A DNA stretch of 64,000 nucleotides from JABSOG01 sp041583135 (GCA_041583135.1 JBFHGJ010000004.1:1-64000), one strand, 5' to 3'; shown: positions 1 to 8,903, counted from the stretch's first letter. Numbers and translations are program-made. The notes: generated by a model from the sequence alone, not told the origin.

Positions 1-1
1 C

Positions 2-36
2 AGTTTGACCAAACTAATTTGAAACTTCTGTTTCAA
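2..36. repeat. Two adjacent short hairpins downstream of the transposase gene
   Basis: Positions 2-15 read AGTTTG-ac-CAAACT and 19-36 read TTGAAAC-ttct-GTTTCAA, both perfect inverted repeats. They lie just past the stop of the leftward transposase gene at 66. They may end its transcript, or be the kind of palindrome REP-type transposases act on. The sequence is AT-rich and low in complexity, so chance is possible. Confidence 0.35.
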
Positions 37-65
37 TTGTCCAAATATGATATGCAAAACTCAGT

Positions 66-1049
66 TCAGACCTGCTGCTTTGTGGGCGCTTTGCCTTGAA
101 ACCATTTCCTTTTAAACCCCTTTGCTGCAGCCACAAGGGAATGCCAAAAGCCAGCAACACACTTAAATCGTTGACGAAAATCTCGAGTTCTAATTAGCCA
201 TTCCGACTCTTCAATGTTTAGTCGTGCCAAAATAGGTTCTATTTGTTCAGGAATCACACCTGATTTACCATTGCGAGCAAATCGGCCACTCCAATCAACT
301 AAAGACAAGTACTGTGCTTCGGTTAATAATTGCAATGGGTCACCTTTACCTTCTTTTGGAGCTTGGCCAAATGATAATAATTTGACCGGCCCACGACCTT
401 CCCTGTCTTGTGCTCTTTTAACTCTTTGTTTTATTGAGGTAAAGTCCGAGTTTTCAAGTACTTTGGTGAGGCCAGCCCTCACTGGATTCAAATCTACATA
501 AGCCATACAAGATAAAATTGCAGCTTCGTCAAGTAATGCTTGGCTAGTATACCTTGACTCCCAAAATCGCCCACTACGCTCGTCTTCAAGGTTAGCTTTT
601 CGAGCAATTCTCTCATTGAGCTCACGCATGAACCAACTAATGCTCATCAAGCGCCTACGATATTCAGCAGCGAGAGTCGCAAGCTCTAGCTGCTGCCCAT
701 CTTCAAGCGTTTCGCCACTTAAATACCGTAACACCAGAGGCTCACCTTTATGCAAACTCAACCAGCGCTGAAATATCTCTCGAAATGACCAATTAATCGG
801 AGTGGATTTATCGACCCGAAGTACAACATGATAGTGATTCTCCATGATGCTGTAGGCCAGAATATCAATGGAATATGCCTTTTCGACTCGTCCAAGTAAG
901 TCTTCTAGCCACTTACGGCGATGGTCAAAGTTGCGACCAGAATATTTGTCTAGCCCCATTAGAAAGGCACGTCTAACACAACGGGCAGTACAGTGATAAT
1001 ATGAGGTAATATTTAGATTGATCAATCGATTACGAGGCGTTGCCATCAT
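66..1049 (-). CDS. Y1 (HUH) transposase, REP-associated / IS200-like family
   Basis: A 327-residue single-strand DNA transposase-like protein. The HUH metal-binding motif is H72-Y-H74 within ENHYHVVL. The family signature continues with FWESRYTS (about 161-168) and YVDLNPVRAG (about 183-192). It is longer than classical IS200 TnpA (about 150 residues) and resembles REP-associated tyrosine transposases, single-copy domesticated enzymes that act on palindromic repeats rather than flanking IS ends. No IS ends or target duplications are visible; two small hairpins follow the gene at 2-36. The start has AAGGA 6-7 bases upstream; a second ATG follows directly. The catalytic tyrosine was not assigned with certainty. 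Which repeat it acts on is unknown; the palindromic array at 49391-49608 is one candidate. Confidence 0.85.
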   Translation of the reverse strand: MMATPRNRLINLNITSYYHCTARCVRRAFLMGLDKYSGRNFDHRRKWLEDLLGRVEKAYSIDILAYSIMENHYHVVLRVDKSTPINWSFREIFQRWLSLHKGEPLVLRYLSGETLEDGQQLELATLAAEYRRRLMSISWFMRELNERIARKANLEDERSGRFWESRYTSQALLDEAAILSCMAYVDLNPVRAGLTKVLENSDFTSIKQRVKRAQDREGRGPVKLLSFGQAPKEGKGDPLQLLTEAQYLSLVDWSGRFARNGKSGVIPEQIEPILARLNIEESEWLIRTRDFRQRFKCVAGFWHSLVAAAKGFKRKWFQGKAPTKQQV

Positions 1050-1171
1050 CTATCTTCCTTGTTAAAAAATTCCTGTTTGTCTAGCAACACTAAGTATGGC
1101 ACAGAATCCACATTTTGCGAGTGTTTTTTAGCCAGATAAATAGATTTCAATCAAAGTCTCAAGCACAACCT

Positions 1172-1208
1172 TTGCAGACATTGCTGAAAAATCAATGGAT
1201 GTCTGCAA
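1172..1208. promoter_or_regulatory. Perfect 10-bp inverted repeat upstream of the two-component operon
   Basis: TTGCAGACAT at 1172-1181 and ATGTCTGCAA at 1199-1208 are perfect inverted repeats separated by 17 bases. The dyad lies about 115-170 bases upstream of a sigma54-like promoter and in the divergent space between the transposase and kinase genes. Its position suits an upstream activator site for the NtrC-type regulator encoded downstream. That assignment is inference; it could instead form a transcript hairpin. Confidence 0.45.
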
Positions 1209-1237
1209 TACTATTGCCGATTTAAGGATATTTACAT

Positions 1238-1300
1238 CCCGATATCAGCATTCTGAGACAGCCACAAATGAGTTGAATTCTCGTACTTTGAGATATCGGG
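1238..1300. promoter_or_regulatory. Inverted repeat CCCGATATC...GATATCGGG
   Basis: CCCGATATC (1238-1246) and GATATCGGG (1292-1300) are perfect inverted repeats 45 bases apart. The inner half ends 24 bases before the putative sigma54 promoter. Two separated half-sites bound by a looping or dimeric regulator are plausible, and a large stem-loop is the alternative. Confidence 0.4.
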
Positions 1301-1323
1301 CGTCATTTGGCATAACAAATGAT

Positions 1324-1340
1324 TTGGAATAAGAATTGCA
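1324..1340 (+). promoter_or_regulatory. Putative sigma54 (RpoN) -24/-12 promoter
   Basis: TTGGAATAAGAATTGCA contains the -24 GG (1326-1327) and -12 GC (1338-1339) separated by exactly 10 bases, the invariant spacing of RpoN promoters. The middle of the -24 element departs from TGGCAC. It is 86 bases upstream of the kinase start and in the same orientation. Since the operon encodes an NtrC-type activator with a GAFTGA loop, autoregulation is a natural reading. Confidence 0.5.
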
Positions 1341-1425
1341 CTATACAAATAGCGCAGAGGCCACCAGCTTGAATCATATTGAATAGCCTCAATCTATCGA
1401 TTTATCTGTATTAAAGTAGAACCTA

Positions 1426-2961
1426 ATGACCATAAAACGCTATTTATTCACTCTCATTGGCGGACTCGTCATCGTCATTGCGGCAGTCCAACTCTTACTG
1501 ATCTCATATTTTCAACAACACTTAAACCAAGAAGTCATTACCAAAAGCCAGCAACTTTCGACACAAATCATCGACTTTGCGGTTGAACATGTCACGTTAG
1601 AAGGTAACGAATCTCAAAACGAAGCCCACGATAAATTAGACACCCACAACTTCGGGTCGCATCCACTAGCTTCAGAAACAACGACACAAAACAATTGTGT
1701 CATTTCAAAGACCGTCAAAGAGCGGGTTGGTAGCCAAGAGAATATTGAAAAATCGTATACCAGTGTTCAAGTTGATTGTGACGAACTTGTGGATGTCCAG
1801 CATTTCGAGATCTTGACCGACGACGATGAAAATAAGCTACAAATGAGAGTCATCACGCCAGAACAACTACAGAAGGAAAAGCTAAAGTGGACGCAACAGC
1901 TCCATAAAATAATAGAAGACACCCACAAAAATAAGACACCACAACAGTCGTTTTCTTTCATCGCCAAAGCCCCACCCCAAAACGGTCAGTTGAAAACCCA
2001 GCTCACCCTAGATAGTTCATTTAGCCAGTCAGATACTATTGATACGTTAGTCAATTACATGATGTATCTCATCATCGGCTCATCGATAGTGGCATTATTG
2101 CTCGCACTATGGCTCAGTCACCATTTCACAAAGCCACTGAGAACCCTATCTAGTGGTTTTTCTGCACTACAGAGTGGAAATTTGGGTGTCCAAATAGAAG
2201 AAGCTGGGATAAACGACTATCGAAAGACTATGGCATCATTCAACCTAATGAGTCAAAAACTAGCTCAACTTGCTGAAAATGAAAAAACTTTGCAACAGCA
2301 AAGTCATTTAGCTGAACTAGGAGAAGTCAGTCGAGGGCTTGCACATGCACTGCGAAATCCAATGCACACCATAGGATTATCTGTCGAACAGTTAAAAGAT
2401 GATAAACTCCCCCTCGAACAAAGACTCAAACTGCAAGAAAAAATAGAGAGTAAAATCAAACATATTGATAAGACCATTAAAGCCCTTCTTACACTTACCT
2501 CAGGTGAGATACAAAGAAACGACTCCGTACCAATAAAATCAGTAATCCAAGATGTTATATTAGAAATGAAGTCTAGTGGTCCCCACATTAAGCTCACGCT
2601 CAATGGCCCTCCTGAAACGCTCAGCATTAGGGCTGCGGAATCTGAAGTTAGAGCGATTATTCACACGCTAGTTGTCAACGCAGTTGAGGCAAATACGCAA
2701 GGCAAAGAGATCTCAATAGAATTAGTTGATAAAGGTAAGACTATTGAAGTCATAGTAAAAGACCAAGGTAAAGGCATAGATAGCAACATTGCAGATAAAC
2801 TATTTGAACCCCATGTTAGCACGAAATCAGAAGGTGCAGGCATGGGTTTATATATCTCTAGACGGTTGGCCAAACTATATTATGGTGGAGATATTGTGCT
2901 TGAAAACAATACTTCTGGTGGCTGTTGCGCTACTGTCACTCTACAAAAGGAAAACTCATGA
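1426..2961 (+). CDS. Membrane sensor histidine kinase, partner of the NtrC-type regulator
   Basis: A 511-residue inner-membrane kinase. TM1 spans about residues 7-29, a periplasmic sensor region about 30-210, and TM2 about 211-232, followed by HAMP. The phosphoacceptor is H307 in GLAHALRNP; the ATPase shows N418 (N box), DQGKG (446-450) and GAGMGLYI (470-477). The periplasmic region has two cysteines (C91, C118) that could form a disulfide, and matches no sensor fold I recognise. Two copies of the dispersed repeat AGACACCCAC fall inside this region, encoding DTHN (from D72) and DTHK (from D165). The stop overlaps the regulator's start in ATGA, so translation is probably coupled. The ligand is unknown. 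Confidence 0.9.
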   Translation: MTIKRYLFTLIGGLVIVIAAVQLLLISYFQQHLNQEVITKSQQLSTQIIDFAVEHVTLEGNESQNEAHDKLDTHNFGSHPLASETTTQNNCVISKTVKERVGSQENIEKSYTSVQVDCDELVDVQHFEILTDDDENKLQMRVITPEQLQKEKLKWTQQLHKIIEDTHKNKTPQQSFSFIAKAPPQNGQLKTQLTLDSSFSQSDTIDTLVNYMMYLIIGSSIVALLLALWLSHHFTKPLRTLSSGFSALQSGNLGVQIEEAGINDYRKTMASFNLMSQKLAQLAENEKTLQQQSHLAELGEVSRGLAHALRNPMHTIGLSVEQLKDDKLPLEQRLKLQEKIESKIKHIDKTIKALLTLTSGEIQRNDSVPIKSVIQDVILEMKSSGPHIKLTLNGPPETLSIRAAESEVRAIIHTLVVNAVEANTQGKEISIELVDKGKTIEVIVKDQGKGIDSNIADKLFEPHVSTKSEGAGMGLYISRRLAKLYYGGDIVLENNTSGGCCATVTLQKENS

Positions 2962-4322
2962 GCGAAATCCCAACTACCGTTTTGGTTGTTGAAGACGAAA
3001 CAGACCAGCGGGAGATCATCTGCGACTTGCTAACAGCAGAAAACTATCAAGTTATTCAATCAGATAGCGTAGAGTCGGCCATTAGAGAACTAAAATCTAA
3101 TGCGATTGACGTTGTCTTCTCGGATTGGAACCTAGGCGCACTATCCGGGCTGGACTTACTTGATTACGTTCGCAAACAGTCACCGGATTTAGGGTTTGTC
3201 GTGGCCACTGCTTATGGCTCAATCAATCACGCTGTCTCGGCAATGAAATCAGGTGCAGATGACTATTTAGCAAAGCCATTTCAACGACAGGAACTCTTAT
3301 TAACCATTGAAAAGGCGCTAAGATCCAAGAAGCTAAGGCAACAAAACAACAACCTTGCTCAACAACTTGGGGAGCAACAGAGTTTAGTCGATTTGATAGG
3401 TCACGCTCCTTGTATGCAAAAGGTGTTTGATCGGATCAAGCGCATCGCTAATACGGATGCGACAGTCTTGATCACAGGGGAAAGCGGCACAGGTAAAGAG
3501 CTTGCCGCAAGAGCACTTCAGCAACTATCGACTCGAAAAAGCAATGCATTTATTAGCGTCAACTGTGGTGCAATCCCAGAATCCATCGCAGAAGCAGAAC
3601 TGTTTGGCGCTGAAAAAGGCGCTTTTACCGGCGCATCCTCCACCAAGATAGGCAAATTTGAAGCTGCTAATGGCGGTACAATCTTTCTTGACGAAATAGG
3701 CGAACTCTCGTTGGCAATACAGGCTAAAATACTTCGTCTACTACAAGAAGGAAAAGTAACGCGTCTAGGCTCCAATAACGAAATAGATTTGGACGTCCGT
3801 GTAATTGCGGCCACCCACAGAAATTTGCCCCAGCGTATTGAACAGGGGGAATTTCGTGAGGACCTATTTTACCGGCTTAATGTAGTGCCGATAGAAATGC
3901 CACCGTTAAGGCAAAGACAAGAAGATATACCAAAGCTCATCAACCATTTCGTCGAACTTAATTGTCGCCGCTATAATTGTCCCGCACTCACGTTGAGCAA
4001 GCCTTTGCTAAAGCAACTTATCAGCTATTCATGGCCAGGTAATGTTAGAGAGCTATCCAATAGAATTGAGCGCTTTGTGCTTCTTGAAGATACTGACGAA
4101 TTGCTCAAAGGAATTTCCCCTTTCGCCAGTAGCCCACACCAAAACTCATCAAATTCGATATTTGAGCTACCGGAAGAAGGACTCAACTGGGAAAGCTTTG
4201 AAAAACAATGCTTGGCCCAAGCTTTACACAAGTGCAGTGGGAATAGAACTAAGGCGGCCAAATTGTTGCAACTACCTTACAAAGCATTTTTATATCGCCT
4301 TGAAAAATACCAACTAAACTGA
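2958..4322 (+). CDS. NtrC-family sigma54-dependent response regulator
   Basis: A 454-residue regulator starting at the ATG that overlaps the kinase stop, with AAGGA upstream; an in-frame start at 2925 would run inside the kinase gene and is less likely. The receiver domain has phosphoacceptor D56 and conserved K106. The AAA+ domain has Walker A GESGTGKE (174-181), the sigma54-contacting GAFTGA (221-226) and Walker B TIFLDEIGEL (241-250). A Fis-type helix-turn-helix (NRTKAAKLLQLPYKAF) ends the protein. All parts needed to activate RpoN promoters are present. Targets are unknown apart from the likely autoregulated promoter at 1324-1340. Confidence 0.95.
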   Translation: MSEIPTTVLVVEDETDQREIICDLLTAENYQVIQSDSVESAIRELKSNAIDVVFSDWNLGALSGLDLLDYVRKQSPDLGFVVATAYGSINHAVSAMKSGADDYLAKPFQRQELLLTIEKALRSKKLRQQNNNLAQQLGEQQSLVDLIGHAPCMQKVFDRIKRIANTDATVLITGESGTGKELAARALQQLSTRKSNAFISVNCGAIPESIAEAELFGAEKGAFTGASSTKIGKFEAANGGTIFLDEIGELSLAIQAKILRLLQEGKVTRLGSNNEIDLDVRVIAATHRNLPQRIEQGEFREDLFYRLNVVPIEMPPLRQRQEDIPKLINHFVELNCRRYNCPALTLSKPLLKQLISYSWPGNVRELSNRIERFVLLEDTDELLKGISPFASSPHQNSSNSIFELPEEGLNWESFEKQCLAQALHKCSGNRTKAAKLLQLPYKAFLYRLEKYQLN

Positions 4323-4335
4323 ATTGGACAATGCT

Positions 4336-4380
4336 AGACACCCACAGTTTAGCTGGAACATATATCTACTGTGGGTGTCT
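4336..4380. terminator. Stem-loop made from an inverted pair of the AGACACCCAC repeat
   Basis: AGACACCCACAGT (4336-4348) and ACTGTGGGTGTCT (4368-4380) form a perfect 13-bp stem with a 19-base loop. It sits between the stops of two convergent genes (4322 and 4392), the usual place for a bidirectional terminator. There is no long T run. The stem arms are copies of the dispersed repeat. Confidence 0.6.
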
Positions 4381-4391
4381 ATTAATTTATA

Positions 4392-5408
4392 TCAAAACTG
4401 AAACAGCTGGACTTTTAAGCTCTTTTCTTGGTCAAGCTCAGGAAATTTGTCGCAATTTGATAATCGACCAATATATTGAAGTTCAGGACAATGCTCAGCG
4501 ACTAGGTCAAGTAGGTAGCGACTATCTATGTCTGGAGCGTTCAAACACAGCATCACTCGGGCGTTACCTCCGGCCAACTCGGGCAGCTTTTTGATGAGTT
4601 TTTGGTAATCCTTAGTCAACGCAAAGCTTCCTTTTTGAAAGCTTGGAGGGTCTATAATGATCAAGTCATAAGGCCCGTGTCGTCTAATTTTTCCCCACGA
4701 ATTAAATATATTGTGGCAAAAGAACTTAGCTTTTTGTTCACTCAAATTATTGATTTTGTGGTTTAAACGTCCTTGGGACATCACCGATTTGTTCATATCC
4801 ACGTTAATCACCTGCTCTGCCCCACCAGCAATTGCCGCAACAGAAAACAGACAGGTATAGGAAAACAAATTCAAGACATTCTTGCCGAAGCTATTGTGCC
4901 TAACCCAAGCTCGACCATTTACCATATCAGGAAAGATACCAACATTTTGGGCATTAAGGAGGTTGACATAAAACGCAATATCATCATATCTCTCACCCAA
5001 TGTATGGGTGTCTACAATGTCCTGCACATGTAGGTGTGTTTTGTGGGTGTCTACCTTTTCATCCAGTCTCAACAATTCTTGGGTGTCCAACTCTGCAACA
5101 ATATGTGGCGAAGGCAAGTCGTCACCCCGCACCAAACTCGCACAAGTCCTTGGTCCTTGTCGATGTTGCACCACAATTGACTTTACCCCATCAGCTTTCT
5201 GCCGCCAAAGCGCGTCAACCAATGATTCAAGCCACGCCTCCTCCACCGGCCGAAACAGACAAATAAATATCGCAGGTGGATACCAATCAACAGTGATCTG
5301 CTCAAGTCCCGGGAAAGTTTGACCGCGCCCATGAAACAGCCTCTGAATATGACGCGCCTCCAAAATAGAGTTTTGTACAGCCGCAGTAATGGGGGTAATT
5401 TCTGCCAT
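4392..5408 (-). CDS. Class I SAM-dependent methyltransferase, RlmI/RlmK-like
   Basis: A 338-residue methyltransferase of the family that includes the 23S rRNA enzymes RlmI and RlmK. Motif I reads NVLNLFSYTCLFSVAA, and the catalytic-site motif is DPPSF in IIIDPPSFQKGSF. It is shorter than RlmI (about 396) and lacks a recognisable PUA domain, so the substrate is open. The start at 5408 is 13 bases after uvrB ends; an ORF extension to 5627 lies entirely inside uvrB and is rejected. Three copies or near copies of the dispersed AGACACCC repeat are embedded (5005-5013, 5043-5052, 5081-5088), all read as Asp-Thr-His or Asp-Thr-Gln. It is last in the MATE-uvrB-methyltransferase operon. Confidence 0.85.
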   Translation of the reverse strand: MAEITPITAAVQNSILEARHIQRLFHGRGQTFPGLEQITVDWYPPAIFICLFRPVEEAWLESLVDALWRQKADGVKSIVVQHRQGPRTCASLVRGDDLPSPHIVAELDTQELLRLDEKVDTHKTHLHVQDIVDTHTLGERYDDIAFYVNLLNAQNVGIFPDMVNGRAWVRHNSFGKNVLNLFSYTCLFSVAAIAGGAEQVINVDMNKSVMSQGRLNHKINNLSEQKAKFFCHNIFNSWGKIRRHGPYDLIIIDPPSFQKGSFALTKDYQKLIKKLPELAGGNARVMLCLNAPDIDSRYLLDLVAEHCPELQYIGRLSNCDKFPELDQEKSLKVQLFQF

Positions 5409-5421
5409 AAATACAATAATC

Positions 5422-7422
5422 CTACAATTTGTCCAGCTGTAGTTTGAGCTGCTGAGATTGATCACGACACGCAGCCGCTTCTTCAAATTCAAGATTACGT
5501 GCATGTTCCAGCATTTTTGCCTCCAACACCTTAATCTGCTCAGCCAGCGCTTCAGGCGATTTAACCTTATAAAGCGAAAGCTTATTGGCCGTTTTCTGCT
5601 GCGGTGAGTCTTTGCCGTCACCACCAATATCCATCACATCGGTGATCTTCTTATTTAGACCCTGTGGAACAATACCGTGTTTTTCGTTATGAGCCTGCTG
5701 TATCTCTCGACGACGATAGGTTTCATCTATCGCTTTTTTCATTGAGCGGGTAATCTTGTCGGCATACAAAATGGCCTTGCCTTCTAAGTTTCTCGCCGCG
5801 CGGCCGATTGTCTGAATAAGCGAACGCTCTGAGCGCAAAAAGCCTTCTTTATCGGCATCAAGAATAGCCACCAATGAAACCTCAGGAATATCCAAGCCTT
5901 CTCTTAGCAGATTAATACCAACCAATACATCAAACTTGCCAATTCTAAGGTCGCGTATGATTTCAATCCGCTCAACAGCATCAATATCTGAGTGTAAATA
6001 TCTCACCTTAACGCCGTGTTCGTTCAAGTAATCAGTTAAATCCTCAGCCATCCGCTTGGTTAAAGTAGTCACTAAAATGCGCTGTTGTAGCTTGGTTCGC
6101 TCATAAACTTCTGAGAGTAAATCATCTACTTGAGTGACAACCGATCTCACTTCAACTTCTGGATCAAGCAGCCCGGTTGGCCTGATCACTTGCTCAGCCA
6201 CTTCTCCATTGCACTTATCCAACTCAAAATCGCCCGGCGTCGCCGATACATATATGGTTTGCGGTGATAAAGACTCAAACTCCTCAAATTTCAATGGTCT
6301 ATTGTCTAACGCCGAAGGCAACCTGAAACCATATTCCACCAAGTTTTCCTTACGTGAGCGGTCCCCACGATACATCGCGCCAACCTGAGAGACAGTGACG
6401 TGAGACTCATCAATGATCAATAAGCCGTCAGATGGAAAATAGTCCAACAACGTCGGTGGCGGCTCACCCGGAGCCCGACTTGATAGGTACCTGGAGTAGT
6501 TTTCAATACCTGAGCAATAACCCAATTCAACCATCATTTCTAAGTCAAACTGAGTGCGTTGACTCAACCTTTGTTCTTCAACCAACTTATTGTTACTGAT
6601 CAACTGCTTTTTACGTTCATTGAGCTCTTCTTTAATACGCTCAACCGCAGCCAAGATTTTTTCTCTGGGTGTCACATAATGGGTTTTCGGGAAGATGGTC
6701 GTGCGTGTTAAGTTCTTTTCTACCGCGCCCGTAAGCGGATCAAAAGCATAGAGCTTTTCAATTTCTTCATCAAACAACTCAACTCGGATTGCATTTCGCT
6801 CTGAATCAGCCGGAAAAATATCAATGACATCACCACGAACACGGAACGAACCGCGCTGAAAATCCAAGTCATTGCGCTTATATTGCAATTCCGACAAGCG
6901 CCGTAAAATAACCCGCTGGTCCATAATATCGCCTACGCGCAAATGCAGCAGCATCTTCATGTAGGATTCTGGGTCACCCAAACCATATATGGCTGAGACA
7001 GAAGCCACAATGACGACATCGCGCCTTTCCATCAGTGCTTTGGTCGCCGACAAACGCATCTGTTCAATATGCTCGTTTATCGAGGCATCTTTCTCAATAA
7101 AAGTATCCGTTGCTGCAACATAGGCCTCTGGCTGATAATAATCGTAGTAGGAAACAAAATACTCGACGGCGTTGTGAGGGAAAAACTCCTTCATCTCACC
7201 ATATAATTGCGCAGCCAAAGTTTTATTGTGCGCCATAATCAACGCAGGGCGATTCACTTCATTAATGACGCTAGCCATAGTAAACGTTTTGCCAGTGCCG
7301 GTAGCACCTAACAATGTCTGACAGGCAAGACCGTCTGACAAGCCATTTACCAACTGAGCTATTGCCTGAGGCTGATCGCCACATGGCTCAAATGGTGCAA
7401 CCAGCTTAAACTCACGCTCCAC
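5422..7422 (-). CDS. uvrB: Excinuclease ABC subunit B
   Basis: UvrB (666 residues; E. coli 673), the damage-verifying helicase of nucleotide excision repair that works with UvrA and UvrC. Visible are Walker A GATGTGKT, the beta-hairpin YYDYYQPEAY, the DESH box, the helicase motif QTIGRAARN, and the C-terminal UVR motif that binds UvrC. A GTG at 7422 is chosen as the start because GAGGAGG lies seven bases upstream and the protein then begins VEREFKLV, as in homologues. The longer ATG at 7452 would run through that ribosome site. The start lies 11 bases inside the end of the MATE gene, so the two are translationally coupled. No SOS box was recognised upstream. Confidence 0.97.
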   Translation of the reverse strand: MEREFKLVAPFEPCGDQPQAIAQLVNGLSDGLACQTLLGATGTGKTFTMASVINEVNRPALIMAHNKTLAAQLYGEMKEFFPHNAVEYFVSYYDYYQPEAYVAATDTFIEKDASINEHIEQMRLSATKALMERRDVVIVASVSAIYGLGDPESYMKMLLHLRVGDIMDQRVILRRLSELQYKRNDLDFQRGSFRVRGDVIDIFPADSERNAIRVELFDEEIEKLYAFDPLTGAVEKNLTRTTIFPKTHYVTPREKILAAVERIKEELNERKKQLISNNKLVEEQRLSQRTQFDLEMMVELGYCSGIENYSRYLSSRAPGEPPPTLLDYFPSDGLLIIDESHVTVSQVGAMYRGDRSRKENLVEYGFRLPSALDNRPLKFEEFESLSPQTIYVSATPGDFELDKCNGEVAEQVIRPTGLLDPEVEVRSVVTQVDDLLSEVYERTKLQQRILVTTLTKRMAEDLTDYLNEHGVKVRYLHSDIDAVERIEIIRDLRIGKFDVLVGINLLREGLDIPEVSLVAILDADKEGFLRSERSLIQTIGRAARNLEGKAILYADKITRSMKKAIDETYRRREIQQAHNEKHGIVPQGLNKKITDVMDIGGDGKDSPQQKTANKLSLYKVKSPEALAEQIKVLEAKMLEHARNLEFEEAAACRDQSQQLKLQLDKL

Positions 7423-8785
7423 TGATAACCTCCTCTTTGCCGGACAAAGCATTAAATTGTTTTACAAACCATCGATAGGCAATAAATGACGTAAATACAT
7501 TACCAATTAAAGCCCCCACCAACATGCCAGAGATCCCGGCGATATGGCTGCCAATGTAAGCAAAAGGCACATAAAAAATAAACAAGCGGATCACGCTTAA
7601 AATCAACGCATTCATCGGAAGATGCAATGCATTGAAAGAAGAGTTTGTTAGGATGATGATCCCCTGCAAACCGTAACCTAAAGGCAAGATATAAATAAAG
7701 AGTTGTATCAACGCTATCACCTCAGCGTCATCAGAAAAGCCTTTGGCAATAAGCCCCGCCAATAAACATAGCAAGAGATATACAGCAAACTGCCAAGCTA
7801 GGACAAAACGTAGCGTGCTTTTATATGCATCAATTACCCTCTCCATTTTACCGGCGCCAAGATTCTGACTAATAAAAGGTGGCAGCGTCATCGACAAAGC
7901 CAAAACCACTAGACTGGCAATTGACTCAATTCGACTCCCCACCCCAAACGCGCCAACTGCGCTGTTGCCAAATTTAGCGATAATGGCCGTCATAATGGCT
8001 GCGGCAATAGGCGTGAGCATATTTGCTCCTGCCGCTGGCAAACCAATTTTTAATATTTTACGGGATGTCGCAATAAACCCCGCAAATGAATCTAGGTGAG
8101 GCAATATAAATCGTTTCTTATATACCAAAATGTAAATGACGACCAAAAAACCAAAAGACCACGAAACCAAAGTAGAAATGGCCGCGCCACGCAACCCCAA
8201 CTCAGGAAACGGTCCCAATCCAAAGATCAACAAAGGATCAAGTATGGCGTTAATTAAGGCCCCAATGGCCATTACTAGGCTTGGGGTCTTGGTATCACCA
8301 AAGCCCCGCATAACACTATTACCCACCATCGGACACACTAAAAACACACTGCCTAAAAACCAGACATCCATATACTCGTGAATTAGCGGCAACAAACTAG
8401 GCTTTGCACCAAGCAAAGTAAACATGGGATCAATGGTCAGATAACCAATCGCGGATAACACGCAAACCATTAAGAACGACATAACAATGGCGCCAGTACC
8501 GTCTTGTCTTGCTTCTTCAACATTGCCGGAACCAGCAACCTTACCGATAATAGCTGACGTGCCAATCCCAAGCCCAATCGCTAGACTGATGACCGTAAAA
8601 GAGATTGGAAAGGTAAAACTGATTGCAGCTAGAGGTTCCGTACCAAGGAAACTGACAAACAGGGTATCGACAAGATTGAAAGTCATTAACGTGATCATGC
8701 CAAAAATCACAGGAATGGTCATTCGTTTAAGAGTAGGCCCAATAGGATCGTTAATTAAATCAACGGCTTTTTTAGATTTAGACAT
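7412..8785 (-). CDS. MATE-family multidrug/toxin efflux transporter
   Basis: A 457-residue inner-membrane protein with about 12 hydrophobic segments in two homologous halves, typical of MATE exporters that expel cationic compounds in exchange for Na+ or H+. Conserved family features include the N-terminal block PIGPTLKRMTIPVIFGM and SRIESIASL in the second half. The start at 8785 gives a normal cytoplasmic N-terminus; upstream in-frame starts at 8881 and 8896 add residues unlike MATE proteins and lack a strong ribosome site. It is first in an operon with uvrB, an uncommon partner. Substrate unknown. Confidence 0.85.
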   Translation of the reverse strand: MSKSKKAVDLINDPIGPTLKRMTIPVIFGMITLMTFNLVDTLFVSFLGTEPLAAISFTFPISFTVISLAIGLGIGTSAIIGKVAGSGNVEEARQDGTGAIVMSFLMVCVLSAIGYLTIDPMFTLLGAKPSLLPLIHEYMDVWFLGSVFLVCPMVGNSVMRGFGDTKTPSLVMAIGALINAILDPLLIFGLGPFPELGLRGAAISTLVSWSFGFLVVIYILVYKKRFILPHLDSFAGFIATSRKILKIGLPAAGANMLTPIAAAIMTAIIAKFGNSAVGAFGVGSRIESIASLVVLALSMTLPPFISQNLGAGKMERVIDAYKSTLRFVLAWQFAVYLLLCLLAGLIAKGFSDDAEVIALIQLFIYILPLGYGLQGIIILTNSSFNALHLPMNALILSVIRLFIFYVPFAYIGSHIAGISGMLVGALIGNVFTSFIAYRWFVKQFNALSGKEEVISGA

Positions 8786-8903
8786 GAATTGAAATGATTG
8801 CCTGGCAGTTGCGCATGTTTCGTGTGCGCAGTTTAAACGTTCTGACAACAAATTGCATGGGTTTGCGGTAAGATTATTCATAGCGTTCAAAGACACAGTT
8901 TCT

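Noticed and set aside
5183..5416. Leftward 77-codon frame at the start of the methyltransferase gene
   Set aside because: It lies in another frame of the methyltransferase gene, with no domain of its own.
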